Positions 26,347 to 34,911 of a stretch of 64,000 bases of DNA are shown in pieces. How positions within the stretch are numbered: the first letter of the stretch is position 1; every line of letters starts with the position of its first letter. The stretch comes from Firmicutes bacterium OM04-13BH (lineage in GTDB: Bacteria > Bacillota > Clostridia > Lachnospirales > Lachnospiraceae). Location: the NCBI GenBank assembly GCA_003481745.1, contig QULP01000002.1, forward strand, positions 124,001 through 188,000, written 5' to 3'. The notes below the pieces were generated by a model. It did no database searches. It saw nothing but the letters and a program-made list of their open reading frames with translations, and was not told where the DNA came from. A program made the translations under genes and the position numbers.

Positions 26347-27147
26347 ATGCAGTTAAAATATGTTGACACAAAAGAGGAGATCATAGCAATAAATAGGAAG
26401 TCAAAACTTATTGAACCACATCTTCATAATGCACTGGAGATCGTTTGTGTAACAAGTGGAGCATTAGAACTTGGTGTCGGACAGGAACTATACCATATGG
26501 AAAAAGGAGATATAGGCTTTGTATTTCCAGATGTTATTCATCACTATCAGGTACTGACACCCGGTGTAAATAAAGCGACTTATCTGATTGCATCCCCATT
26601 TACGATAGCCAAATTTGCAGATATCATGCAATCCATGGCTCCTGAATATCCAATCATCAAAGCGGAAAAGGTTGAACCGGAGGTATATAGGGTTATAAAT
26701 GCAATTTTAGAGACAGAACAGTCGGATATTACTGTTGCACAGGCATATCTTCAAATTGTGTTGGCACGCTGCATAGGAAAATTAAATTTGGTAGAAAAGA
26801 GTAATGTGGGGAGCAACGATCTTATTTACCAGACAGTTTCCTATATATCAGCAAATTTTAAGAAGAAGTTTTCTCTGGAAGAGATGGCAAAAGATCTGGG
26901 GGTGAGCAAATATGTTTTATCCAGACTCTTTTCCAAAACATTCCATATAAACTTTAATCAATATCTTAACGATGCAAGGCTGAACTATGCATGCCATCGT
27001 TTGGAAAATACGAGTGATTCTATTACAAACATTTGTCTGGATAGTGGATTTGAAAGTCAGAGAACATTTAACCGAGTATTTAAAGAAAGATATAAAATAT
27101 CACCGAGTGACTACCGGAGTACATGTCTGAAAGATATGTTGTCATAA
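26347..27147 (+). CDS. Second AraC-family regulator
   Basis: 266 residues: N-terminal cupin-like sensor (LIEPHLHNALEIVCVTSGALEL, GDIGFVFPDVIHHYQ) and C-terminal AraC HTH pair (FSLEEMAKDLGVSKYVLSRLFSKTFHINFNQYLND, SITNICLDSGFESQRTFNRVFKERYKISPSDYR). The start at ATG 26347 follows GGGGAG. It sits at the right end of the island and may control the same lactose genes; there is no direct evidence for a target. Confidence 0.85.
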   Translation: MQLKYVDTKEEIIAINRKSKLIEPHLHNALEIVCVTSGALELGVGQELYHMEKGDIGFVFPDVIHHYQVLTPGVNKATYLIASPFTIAKFADIMQSMAPEYPIIKAEKVEPEVYRVINAILETEQSDITVAQAYLQIVLARCIGKLNLVEKSNVGSNDLIYQTVSYISANFKKKFSLEEMAKDLGVSKYVLSRLFSKTFHINFNQYLNDARLNYACHRLENTSDSITNICLDSGFESQRTFNRVFKERYKISPSDYRSTCLKDMLS

Positions 27148-27267
27148 CATATAGATTAATAAACTCAATAAAAATCTGATTATCAGTCTGAAATAAGTAT
27201 CTCTGGGTGTTATTTATAATATGGGGTAGTGGTTAATTATTATGTCATGTATGAATGGGGAAGAAAC

Positions 27268-27372
27268 TTAAAAAAGACAGCTGTCGGTTTTTGATACCGA
27301 TAGCTGTCTGATTTTTCAAACCTAGTTTACATAATATATTTTTACGTAAACTAAAGTTAAATAAGTGGATTT
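27268..27372 (+). repeat. Right 105-bp direct repeat of the lactose island
   Basis: Copy of 19878-19982 with 4 mismatches, containing the same hairpin (27275-27309) and Xer-like site. Here no permease gene precedes it, which is what an insertion that duplicates its attachment region would leave. Confidence 0.9.
27324..27352. other. Xer/dif-like recombination site 2
   Basis: Arms AGTTTACATAA and TTACGTAAACT around TATATTT. On the minus strand the left arm reads TTATGTAAACT, identical to the XerD-side arm of Bacillus subtilis dif as I recall it. It lies 529 bp upstream of a XerS-like recombinase gene. Confidence 0.65.
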
Positions 27373-27550
27373 ATTTGAGTTATAATAAAAATAAATACTC
27401 AAGATTGCGAAACAGCAGAGGTATAAATAACAAAGAGATATCGTAAAGATAAATAATGTTTTAGCAATTTTATAAACTTACTTATAAATTCACTACAGAC
27501 TTTTTGCAAGGAAAAAATAACAACAATGCAGCAGGAGGAAGTTAAGCGAT

Positions 27551-27764
27551 ATGGACAAGAGAGAACTCATAGCACAAAATATTTCACAATTTTGAATATT
27601 CTACGGTAAACGCAGAGATAAAAGGCAAAGTAGAAAGTATCTTAAAGCCGAAGAGCGGAACAATAAAAGCAGATTGCATCAACAAATTGATTTTGGAAGA
27701 AAATAGTTATAGGACAAAAATTATTTGTCCAGGGGTAATTTGTCGATTAGAACACGCAGAGTAG
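27551..27764 (+). pseudogene. Small ORF broken by a one-base shift in a T run
   Basis: ATG 27551 with GGAGGAAG upstream opens MDKRELIAQNISQF and stops at TGA 27593. Removing one T from the TTTT run at 27590-27593 joins it to a frame running to TAG 27762: EYSTVNAEIKGKVESILKPK and on to CRLEHAE, about 70 residues in all. Function unknown. The break could be real decay, a sequencing error or, less likely, programmed frameshifting. It lies between Xer-like site 2 and the recombinase gene. Confidence 0.5.
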
Positions 27765-27880
27765 TACTGGATAAGCGAGAAAAGTTTAGCGGACAAATAC
27801 AGATTTAACCGCTAAAGTCTGGATTTTTTATTTTTGATATGTTAAACTACTCCCAAACAGTTACTTTTAGGAGGTTTTTT

Positions 27881-28957
27881 ATGGCAAAACAAATCACTTA
27901 TCGAGAACAGGAAAAAATTCAAAATACAATGAAACTTCGAGAATTTTTATCGGAACTTCCACCCTACGCAAAGGATTATTTTCGTGCAAAAGAACCGACG
28001 ACATCTGATAAAACCCGTTTATCTTATGCGTATGATTTACGAGTTTTCTTTCGGTTTCTTCAAGAAAGTAATCCGAACTTAAAAGAAAAACAAATTTCTG
28101 AAATTTCACTTTCTGATTTATCGGCACTTCAGCCAGTTGATTTTGAAGAATTTGAAGATTATTTAAAGGTTTATCAGACACCAGATGGACGCACGGAAAC
28201 AAATTCGCGTGTCGGAATTGCACGAAAGCTCTCCTGCCTGCGTAGTTTTTACGAATATCTCTGTAAACGTCAGCTATTATCTGAGAATCCAGTACGCTTG
28301 ATTGATATGCCACGTTTAAAGGAAAAAGCCATTATTCAGCTTGATCCTGATGAAATTGCATCATTACTCGATTATATGGAGAATTATGGAAATGGATTAA
28401 CAGGTGTACAACTTTATCACTATAATAAGCAAAAGTATCGTGATATTGCAATTGTTACCCTGCTGCTCGGTACAGGCATCCGTGTTTCCGAGTGCGTTGG
28501 ACTTAATATTTCTGATGTAGACTTTAAAAACAATGGAATTCGCGTGTTAAGAAAAGGCGGAAATGAAATGGTTGTCTATTTCGGACTTGAAGTGGAAGCT
28601 GCGTTAAAAGACTACCTGGAACTTTCCAGAAACAAGATAACACCACTTTCAGGTCATGAAAATGCCCTGTTTTTATCCGGTCAGAGAAAGAGAATCAGCG
28701 TCGATGCGATTGAAAAAATGGTCAAAAAGTACTCTTCTGCTATTTCGGTAAAAACAATCACTCCGCATAAATTAAGAAGCACCTATGGAACTGCGTTATA
28801 CCGCGAAACAGGCGATATTTACCTGGTGGCGGATGTATTAGGTCACTCAGATGTAAATACTACCAAAAAGCATTATGCGCGCTTGAGCGATGACAGACGT
28901 CGTGCTGCTTCAAAAGCGGTTATCTTACGAGAAAAACCAGATTCACACAATTCTTAA
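27881..28957 (+). CDS. Tyrosine recombinase, XerS-like
   Basis: 358 residues, close to streptococcal XerS (356). N-terminal SAM-like core-binding domain (YAKDYFRAKEPTTSDKTRLSYAYDLRVFFRFL) and a catalytic domain with Arg in LGTGIRVSE, Lys in LRKGGNE, His-x-x-Arg in TPHKLRSTYG, the LGHSDVNTT motif and Tyr in KKHYARL. Such proteins resolve chromosome dimers at dif as a single recombinase. AGGAGG fixes the ATG at 27881. Xer-like site 2 upstream mirrors the difSL-xerS arrangement of streptococci. It could also be the island's integrase. Confidence 0.85.
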   Translation: MAKQITYREQEKIQNTMKLREFLSELPPYAKDYFRAKEPTTSDKTRLSYAYDLRVFFRFLQESNPNLKEKQISEISLSDLSALQPVDFEEFEDYLKVYQTPDGRTETNSRVGIARKLSCLRSFYEYLCKRQLLSENPVRLIDMPRLKEKAIIQLDPDEIASLLDYMENYGNGLTGVQLYHYNKQKYRDIAIVTLLLGTGIRVSECVGLNISDVDFKNNGIRVLRKGGNEMVVYFGLEVEAALKDYLELSRNKITPLSGHENALFLSGQRKRISVDAIEKMVKKYSSAISVKTITPHKLRSTYGTALYRETGDIYLVADVLGHSDVNTTKKHYARLSDDRRRAASKAVILREKPDSHNS

Positions 28958-29093
28958 AAAGAAAAGAAAGGCGGAAATATCCATATATCGAAATATCGAA
29001 CATAAGTTCAAACAGACATTTTTGCCTTTCTTTTTTATTTTTCAATAGCAAAATAACACGAGAGAATGTCAAAGAATGTTTCAGCAATATTAC

Positions 29094-29876
29094 TTACCCA
29101 AGCGCTACATCCAGAATCATCATGACACTAAAACCAACAGCAAAAAACAAAGTACCGATATTAGAGTGTTTTCCCTCTGACATTTCTGGAATCAACTCTT
29201 CTACTACAACATAAAGCATTGCACCTGCTGCAAAACTTAAAAGATAAGGAAGTGCCGGAACAATTTGATTTGCCATTAAAATCGTAAAAACTGCTCCGAT
29301 TGGTTCAACAATTCCGGAAAGTACACCACCGACAAATGCTTTTGATCTTTTCATGCCCTCTGCACGAAGCGGTAAAGAAATAATTGCACCTTCTGGAAAA
29401 TTTTGAATTGCAATTCCAAGAGACAATGCCATTGCTCCGGCAACTGTAATTTCAGAATGCCCCAACAGATATCCTGCGTAAACCACGCCAACTGCCATTC
29501 CCTCTGGAATATTATGGAGAGTAACTGCAAGAATCATCATGGTTGTTTTTTGCAGACGGCTTGCAGGACCTTCTGCTGTTTCACTGTTTTGATGCAGATG
29601 CGGAATAATATGATCTAACAATAATAGGAATAACGTGCCTATCCAAAAGCCAATAGCAGCAGGTAAAAAAGCCCATCTCCCCATTGAATCAGACTGTTCA
29701 ATAGCAGGAATTAACAAACTCCAGATAGAAGCAGCCACCATTACTCCTGCTGCAAATCCAGTTAAAGCACGCTGAACCTGTTCTTTTAAAGTTTTCTTCA
29801 TAAAAAAGACACAGGCTGCGCCTAAAGAAGTTCCCAAAAAAGGAATCAAGATTCCATAAAACACGTGTTCGTTCAT
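29094..29876 (-). CDS. ZIP-family divalent metal transporter
   Basis: 260 residues with about eight hydrophobic segments and both ZIP signature helices: TLHNIPEGMAVGVVYAG (His, Asn, Glu ligands) and IAIQNFPEGAIISLPLRAEG. Imports Zn2+ or related metals (ZupT/GufA-like). The loop between segments 3 and 4 carries a His pair (IIPHLHQ). Single gene, divergent from the PLC-like gene, with an operator-like palindrome in the promoter region. Confidence 0.9.
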   Translation of the reverse strand: MNEHVFYGILIPFLGTSLGAACVFFMKKTLKEQVQRALTGFAAGVMVAASIWSLLIPAIEQSDSMGRWAFLPAAIGFWIGTLFLLLLDHIIPHLHQNSETAEGPASRLQKTTMMILAVTLHNIPEGMAVGVVYAGYLLGHSEITVAGAMALSLGIAIQNFPEGAIISLPLRAEGMKRSKAFVGGVLSGIVEPIGAVFTILMANQIVPALPYLLSFAAGAMLYVVVEELIPEMSEGKHSNIGTLFFAVGFSVMMILDVALG

Positions 29877-29918
29877 AATGAAAAATCCTCTTTTCTTTTT
29901 ATAGATTATAATATGCGA

Positions 29919-29932
29919 TTAGTCTTAACTAA
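29919..29932. promoter_or_regulatory. Operator-like palindrome in the ZIP promoter
   Basis: TTAGTCTTAACTAA (TTAGT/ACTAA arms) lies just upstream of the minus-strand TATAAT (29910-29905). The TTAG..CTAA pattern resembles DtxR/MntR-type metal operators; tentative. Confidence 0.3.
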
Positions 29933-29981
29933 CTACATATTATAACGGACTTCTTTTAATTTGTCTACTATCCTGTTGGAA

Positions 29982-30010
29982 TAGACAGTTATTTTTCCTT
30001 ATGTTATAAT
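29982..30010 (+). promoter_or_regulatory. Predicted promoter for the PLC-like gene
   Basis: TAGACA (29982-29987), 17 nt, TATAAT (30005-30010). Confidence 0.55.
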
Positions 30011-30068
30011 TCAGAGTAGTAAAATTATTGTTATATCTAACTTAAAGACGATACGAAAGGATTTTTTT

Positions 30069-30761
30069 ATGCCTGGTTTTATCTTACATTTAACTGCAGC
30101 TCAAATACTGTTAAAAAGACTTCCACATCATCCTGATTTTCCATACGAAATTTCTTCGGTAAATGATTTTTTGATCGGAAATCTTCTTCCAGATACAACA
30201 AAACCAAAAGATGCCTCTCACTTCCGTAACTCAGCTTATTATGAAAAAATGATGGTATTTCCGGATTTAACACGTTTTCTGCAAAAATATAGTTCTCTGC
30301 TTGCAAATCCCAGTGTGCTTGGATACTATTTTCATCTTTATATTGACCGAAAATTTTTCAAAGATTTCATTCCTCAGGTCGTAGAATTTTATGACAAAAA
30401 TGGACAGATTACAGATATTCGAGATGAGGTTGCGACAGTTTATATTCAAAAATCGCAAACTTCTATCCCATTTTCCAAGTATCTCACTGAAGAATACTAT
30501 TACGGAGATTATACAAGGATGAATACTTATCTGGTCAATCAATATAAAATTCCACTTGATTTAAATCCAGAAGTTGTAAATCCAGGAATTTCAGAAATTT
30601 GTTATAAAGATGTGCAGGAGGTTCTCTTACAACTTCATGGCTTTCTAGCTGTTTCACCGGAAGCTGTAAGAGAACTTAAGGTATTTCCACTTGAAAAACT
30701 GCTTTTGGCTTTGGAAGAGTATGTTGAAGAGTTTTTATCTGTTCCAAATAAATATTTGTGA
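30069..30761 (+). CDS. Zinc-dependent phospholipase C-like family protein
   Basis: 230 residues. MPGFILHLTAAQILL, FLIGNLLPD, SHFRNSAYYE and LGYYFHLYIDRKF place His and Asp residues as in the S1/P1-nuclease-like, zinc-dependent PLC superfamily found widely in Firmicutes as a cytoplasmic protein of unknown role. No signal peptide, so a secreted lecithinase role is unlikely. Single gene with its own promoter. Confidence 0.6.
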   Translation: MPGFILHLTAAQILLKRLPHHPDFPYEISSVNDFLIGNLLPDTTKPKDASHFRNSAYYEKMMVFPDLTRFLQKYSSLLANPSVLGYYFHLYIDRKFFKDFIPQVVEFYDKNGQITDIRDEVATVYIQKSQTSIPFSKYLTEEYYYGDYTRMNTYLVNQYKIPLDLNPEVVNPGISEICYKDVQEVLLQLHGFLAVSPEAVRELKVFPLEKLLLALEEYVEEFLSVPNKYL

Positions 30762-30780
30762 TTAGACGAAATATTTCGTA

Positions 30781-30939
30781 CTATTCTTCATGCTTTATAG
30801 TTTCATTTTCGCCCAAAATCTTATAAGTTTTTAAAATTTTTTCAAAGTCTCTATCATGTTTTTCACGTTCTTCTTTTGTATATTTTGTTTCTCCAATACA
30901 AATTGCTTTAGGTATACCATGCTTCAATTCTTCGCTCAT
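30781..30939 (-). CDS. Small hypothetical protein (52 residues)
   Basis: The minus-strand ORF begins MSEELKHGIPKAICIGETK at ATG 30939 and ends NETIKHEE, with TAG at 30783-30781. A good GGAG lies 7 nt before the ATG. The product is highly charged and probably a single helix (KYTKEEREKHDRDFEKILK). Not recognised. It is convergent with the PLC-like gene, ending 20 nt past its stop. Confidence 0.5.
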   Translation of the reverse strand: MSEELKHGIPKAICIGETKYTKEEREKHDRDFEKILKTYKILGENETIKHEE

Positions 30940-31148
30940 TATATTTCTCCATAAAGTATAATATTTGCCATTATAAATTCATTAATCAAGAGATAGGTAT
31001 TTACTTTAATAACTCCAAATAACGAATGGCTTCATATACATTATATACATTAGAAAAAATTTTACAAAGTGTATTGTATCTTGATTATTTTGGGATTTAT
31101 ATATTTATAAGTTAATAAACTCAATAAAATTCTCAATAAATAAATAAT

Positions 31149-31177
31149 AGTTTCCATAACAATATATTATGGAAACT
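31149..31177. other. Xer/dif-like site 3 (perfect palindrome)
   Basis: Arms AGTTTCCATAA and TTATGGAAACT are exact inverted copies around CAATATA, with the same 11-7-11 layout as the two sites flanking the lactose island. One further matching base on each side extends the arms to 12 bp. It could instead be an operator. Confidence 0.4.
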
Positions 31178-31255
31178 AAAAAGCAAAAACTGTAAAAGAT
31201 GTAAAACTATTTCATGCTCATGAACAGGAATAGGAAGAAAAATAGATAGAAAGTC

Positions 31256-31290
31256 AAAAAAGAACCTCCTTGAATAAGGAGGTTCTTTTT
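31256..31290. terminator. Bidirectional terminator
   Basis: AAAAGAACCTCCTT (31258-31271), loop GAAT, AAGGAGGTTCTTTT (31276-31289). Perfect stem with A and T tracts; ends the leftward amylase transcript. Confidence 0.85.
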
Positions 31291-31348
31291 GCTTCTTATT
31301 TATTATTCGTTTTTAATTTACAATGTTTGTTTATCACAATTCGTTTAA

Positions 31349-33142
31349 TTAACGAAAACTCTTTAACCAGTTTACTAAAGAATCATGCCAGATATTCTCA
31401 GCTACGGTTCTCTTCATATCTTCTGTAACTGGACCATTGTTTGCCATTTTTCCAAGAATCGCCGTCTGTAACTCTTCTACTGTCATTTCTTCTGGTGTTT
31501 TATTTGCAATTACAGCCATACTATCAACAGCTTCTGCCTGTTCCGCTTTCGTTTCGGATTCGGAAGCATCTGAATTTTCTAAAGTCAATTCTGAAGTCAA
31601 TGAGGCAGCAGGAATTGATTCTTCTACAGATTCTTTTACATCTTCTGTTTCGGAAGCTTTTTCAGCTATATCTGTAACATGGTCAACTGGTTTCTCAATT
31701 ACCTCTGTTTCCTTATTTACTTCTTCTATTACAACTTCTTTCTCTGTTTCTTGTTTGCTTTCTTTTTTAGCTTCTTTAGGCAGCTCTACTTCCGGAAGTT
31801 TTCCTTCCATATCCGCCGGAATCCAGATTTCTCCTCCATTTGCAGGAACTGTAACATGGATTTGTCCATTTTCAACAGAAACTTTCTTACCGCTTAATGC
31901 GCCAATATACTGAGCTGTATTTCCGGCAGAAAGAGTCATCTGTGCATCATTGTCATCATTATTCACGGTTACAATTACTTTTATATCATCTAATTCTCTT
32001 GCAAAAGCAAATTGGCGGTTTGTCAACTGTAGTTCTGCATATCCACCATAACTTAATGCAGGAGTCTGCTGTCTTACTTTTCCAAGTGCGGTAATTAAGG
32101 CAGTGCAAGGATTTTCTTTGACTGCGTTTTTATAGTCTTCTAACTTTAACGCCGGACGCAGGCTGTCATCTGAGAATTTTTCTTTCTTTCCTTCTATAGC
32201 AAATTCAGAGCCGTAGTAGATGCTCGGTATACCTGGTAATGTATAAAGAAGAATATGCACCGGTGCCATATGTGCCTTATTAGAAAGCTTGGTATAAATA
32301 CGTTCTACATCATGATTATCTACAAAATTATATAAATCAAGTTTTCCCATATTCAGCAGGTATTTTACGGTATGCGCAATTTCAAAATAATTATGGTCGT
32401 TATGTCCACTGTAAAGTGCCTTATGCAGTGCATAGTTTGTAACACTGTGCAGAGTATCCCCATTTACCCATCGGCTGTAATCCCCATGAATGACTTCACC
32501 CATAAGCCAGAAGTCTTCTTTCACTTCTTCTGCGGTACGGCGCAGAGCGTGCATGAAATCAAAATCAAGCACATCTGCTGCATCCAGACGGATTCCATCC
32601 ACATCAAATTCAGATACCCAGAATCGAATGACATCGCAGATATAATTCTGAACTTCCGGATTTCGCTGATTTAATTTTACAAGCAGATTGTAACCGCCCC
32701 AGTTTTCATAAGAAAATCCATCATTGTATTCATTGTTTCCACCAAAATTCACATTGCAATACCAATTTAAGTATCTGGAATGTTCTCGATTCTGCTGAAT
32801 ATCTTTAAACGCAAAAAAATCACGTCCTGTATGATTAAAGACACCATCAAAGATTACTTTAATCTGATTTTCATGGCATACTTCTACAAATTTTTTTAAA
32901 TCTTCATTGGTTCCAAGACGAGAATCCAGTTTTTTATAGTCCGTTGTTTCATATCCATGTCCAACACTTTCAAACAACGGACCAATATATAATGCAGTAC
33001 ATCCTATTTCTTTTATATGGGAAATCCAGGGAATTAAAGTGTTCAGACGGGAAACAGGAGTTCCATAATCATTTTCTTTTGGAGCACCCGTTAATCCCAA
33101 TGGATAAATGTGATAAAAAATTGCCTCGTTATACCAGCTCAT
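31349..33142 (-). CDS. GH13 alpha-amylase-family glucosidase with acidic C-terminal tail
   Basis: 597 residues. The GH13 barrel motifs are in order: VIFDGVFNHTG, GIRLDAADVL (nucleophile Asp), LMGEVIHGDY (acid/base Glu), FVDNHDVERI (third acid). A short beta-domain ends near residue 440. A low-complexity tail of about 110 residues rich in Glu, Lys, Ser and Thr follows, and a final helical piece of about 45 residues (TVEELQTAILGKMANNG...WLKSFR). No signal peptide, so cytoplasmic breakdown of alpha-glucans is likely. The start at ATG 33142 has AGAGGTG upstream. Confidence 0.85.
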   Translation of the reverse strand: MSWYNEAIFYHIYPLGLTGAPKENDYGTPVSRLNTLIPWISHIKEIGCTALYIGPLFESVGHGYETTDYKKLDSRLGTNEDLKKFVEVCHENQIKVIFDGVFNHTGRDFFAFKDIQQNREHSRYLNWYCNVNFGGNNEYNDGFSYENWGGYNLLVKLNQRNPEVQNYICDVIRFWVSEFDVDGIRLDAADVLDFDFMHALRRTAEEVKEDFWLMGEVIHGDYSRWVNGDTLHSVTNYALHKALYSGHNDHNYFEIAHTVKYLLNMGKLDLYNFVDNHDVERIYTKLSNKAHMAPVHILLYTLPGIPSIYYGSEFAIEGKKEKFSDDSLRPALKLEDYKNAVKENPCTALITALGKVRQQTPALSYGGYAELQLTNRQFAFARELDDIKVIVTVNNDDNDAQMTLSAGNTAQYIGALSGKKVSVENGQIHVTVPANGGEIWIPADMEGKLPEVELPKEAKKESKQETEKEVVIEEVNKETEVIEKPVDHVTDIAEKASETEDVKESVEESIPAASLTSELTLENSDASESETKAEQAEAVDSMAVIANKTPEEMTVEELQTAILGKMANNGPVTEDMKRTVAENIWHDSLVNWLKSFR

Positions 33143-33291
33143 AGTACACACCTCTGTCTTTTTATTTGTTGGAGTAAAAAGTTTTACCCCTTAACATCTT
33201 TGTATATAATAACAGATTTTTTACTTGTTTTCCAGATTATTTTCTATCATTTCGCCATAAATTTATATTGTTGTCTTTTCTGGAGTGTGGT

Positions 33292-33328
33292 AAAATAATT
33301 TTCGTTTACAAAAATAATTTTCGTTTAC
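33292..33328. repeat. Tandem 19-bp direct repeat
   Basis: AAAATAATTTTCGTTTACA occurs twice head to tail upstream of the MATE gene. The CGTTTAC cores are spaced 19 bp apart. Possible regulator sites. Confidence 0.6.
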
Positions 33329-33382
33329 AAAAGAATAAAAACATAAAACTATTTTTTGAATCAAAGGGGGATTCTGATTATT

Positions 33383-34735
33383 ATGGAAAGGGATATGACA
33401 AAAGGCAGTCCTTTACTTGTTATTTTGAAATTTACACTTCCGCTGATTATCGGAAATATTTTTCAACAGCTTTATAATATGGCAGATACAATTATCGTTG
33501 GGCATTACGTCGGAGCCAATGCACTTGCAGCGGTAGGTTCAACCGGAACAATTATGTTCTTGATTGTCGGACTTGCACAGGGAATTACTGCTGGTTTTAC
33601 TGTTTTGACTTCCCAACGTTTTGGTGCGAAGGATACGAATGGCGTAAAGCGAAGTGTCGCAAATGGAATTTTACTTTCACTTATCAGTACATTTTTATTG
33701 ACAACTTTCAGCGTATTGTCGATGCACTGGATTTTAACAAAAATGAATACTCCAGCAAATATTTTTCAGGATGCTTATACGTATATCATGATTATCAGTG
33801 GTGGACTGATTACTACGATTTTTTATAACCTGCTCTCCTCTTATCTGCGTGCGGTAGGAAACAGTCAGATTCCATTAGTATTTCTGGTTTTTTCTGCTGT
33901 TTTAAATGTAATTTTAGACTTGATTTTGATTATTAAATTTAGAATGGGAGTTGCCGGTGCTGGTTACGCTACGATTCTTTCTCAGGGAATTTCGGCTGTT
34001 TTGTGTTTTCTTTATATTTACCGTTATATGCCGGATTTAACTCCACAAAAGGAGCACTGGAAGTTTTATTTGGCGGATACCCGCCATCAGTTATCTGTCG
34101 GGATTCCAATGGCACTTCAGTTTGCAATTACTGCATCAGGTACGATGATTATGCAGTCCGCAATTAACCTTTTTGGTTCAGATGCTGTTGCTTCCTTTAC
34201 GGCAGCAGGAAAACTGCAGACCCTGGTTACACAAGGGATGATGGCAATGGGACAGACTATGGCAGCTTATAGTGGTCAGAACTTTGGAAAGGGTGATATT
34301 TTACGAATTAAAAAAGGAGTAAAATCTGCCCTTCTTGCTTCAACGGTTTATTCCATCGTCGCCGCTGTTTTGATTTGTTCTCTTTTAAAACCGTGTCTGG
34401 GACTTTTCTTTACTGGAGATGTCGATATTACAGTAATGTTGCCTTGGGCAAAGACTTATGCTTATATGTGCGCAATTTTCTATATCCCGCTAAGCACAAT
34501 CTTTATTTTCAGAAATACCATGCAAGGCTGTGGCTACGGTTTCTTGCCTATGATGGGAGGCGTTTCAGAACTGCTGGCACGTCTGCTGGTTGCAATGATT
34601 GCAATGTCTGTGGCAAGTTATCCGCTTTCCTGCTTCTGTGACCCTGCTGCATGGGTAACTGCGGCGGTCTTTACCGGAGTTTCTTATCTGTTTGTCATGA
34701 AAGATATCGATAAAAAATACCGACAGGCATCGTAA
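33383..34735 (+). CDS. MATE-family efflux transporter
   Basis: About 450 residues, 12 hydrophobic segments in two repeats. KFTLPLIIGNIFQQLYNMADTIIVGHYVG is the classic MATE opening, and VAGAGYATILSQGISAVLCFLY marks segment 6. Exports cationic drugs or metabolites using Na+ or H+. The start is uncertain: ATG 33383 (AAAGGGGG 12 nt upstream) or ATG 33395. Single gene ended by a hairpin. Confidence 0.9.
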   Translation: MERDMTKGSPLLVILKFTLPLIIGNIFQQLYNMADTIIVGHYVGANALAAVGSTGTIMFLIVGLAQGITAGFTVLTSQRFGAKDTNGVKRSVANGILLSLISTFLLTTFSVLSMHWILTKMNTPANIFQDAYTYIMIISGGLITTIFYNLLSSYLRAVGNSQIPLVFLVFSAVLNVILDLILIIKFRMGVAGAGYATILSQGISAVLCFLYIYRYMPDLTPQKEHWKFYLADTRHQLSVGIPMALQFAITASGTMIMQSAINLFGSDAVASFTAAGKLQTLVTQGMMAMGQTMAAYSGQNFGKGDILRIKKGVKSALLASTVYSIVAAVLICSLLKPCLGLFFTGDVDITVMLPWAKTYAYMCAIFYIPLSTIFIFRNTMQGCGYGFLPMMGGVSELLARLLVAMIAMSVASYPLSCFCDPAAWVTAAVFTGVSYLFVMKDIDKKYRQAS

Positions 34736-34818
34736 ACTAACAAAAAACAAAACAGGAACTGGAACAGCTATATTAAAAGATTGAAAGAGCTAATTTCATC
34801 ATATAGAATCATATAAAT

Positions 34819-34861
34819 AAAAAGACTTGTTGTCAGAGCATTTTATGGCAGCAGGTCTTTT
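34819..34861 (+). terminator. Terminator after the MATE gene
   Basis: AAAAGACTTGTTGTCA pairs imperfectly with TGGCAGCAGGTCTTTT, followed by a T-rich stretch. Confidence 0.65.
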
Positions 34862-34911
34862 GGTTTTATGCTATAATAAGTAAAAAATGAAAAAGAAAGA
34901 GAGTGATTTTT

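Noticed and set aside
27156..27173. TTAATAAACTCAATAAAA also occurs at 31112-31129, close to Xer-like site 3
   Set aside because: An 18-bp AT-rich match could arise by chance in spacers, and its distance to the neighbouring Xer-like sites differs (168 versus 37 bp), so it is not claimed as an element end.
31437..31913. 158-codon plus-strand ORF rich in Ser, Thr and Phe
   Set aside because: It is the antisense shadow of the low-complexity tail of the amylase gene.
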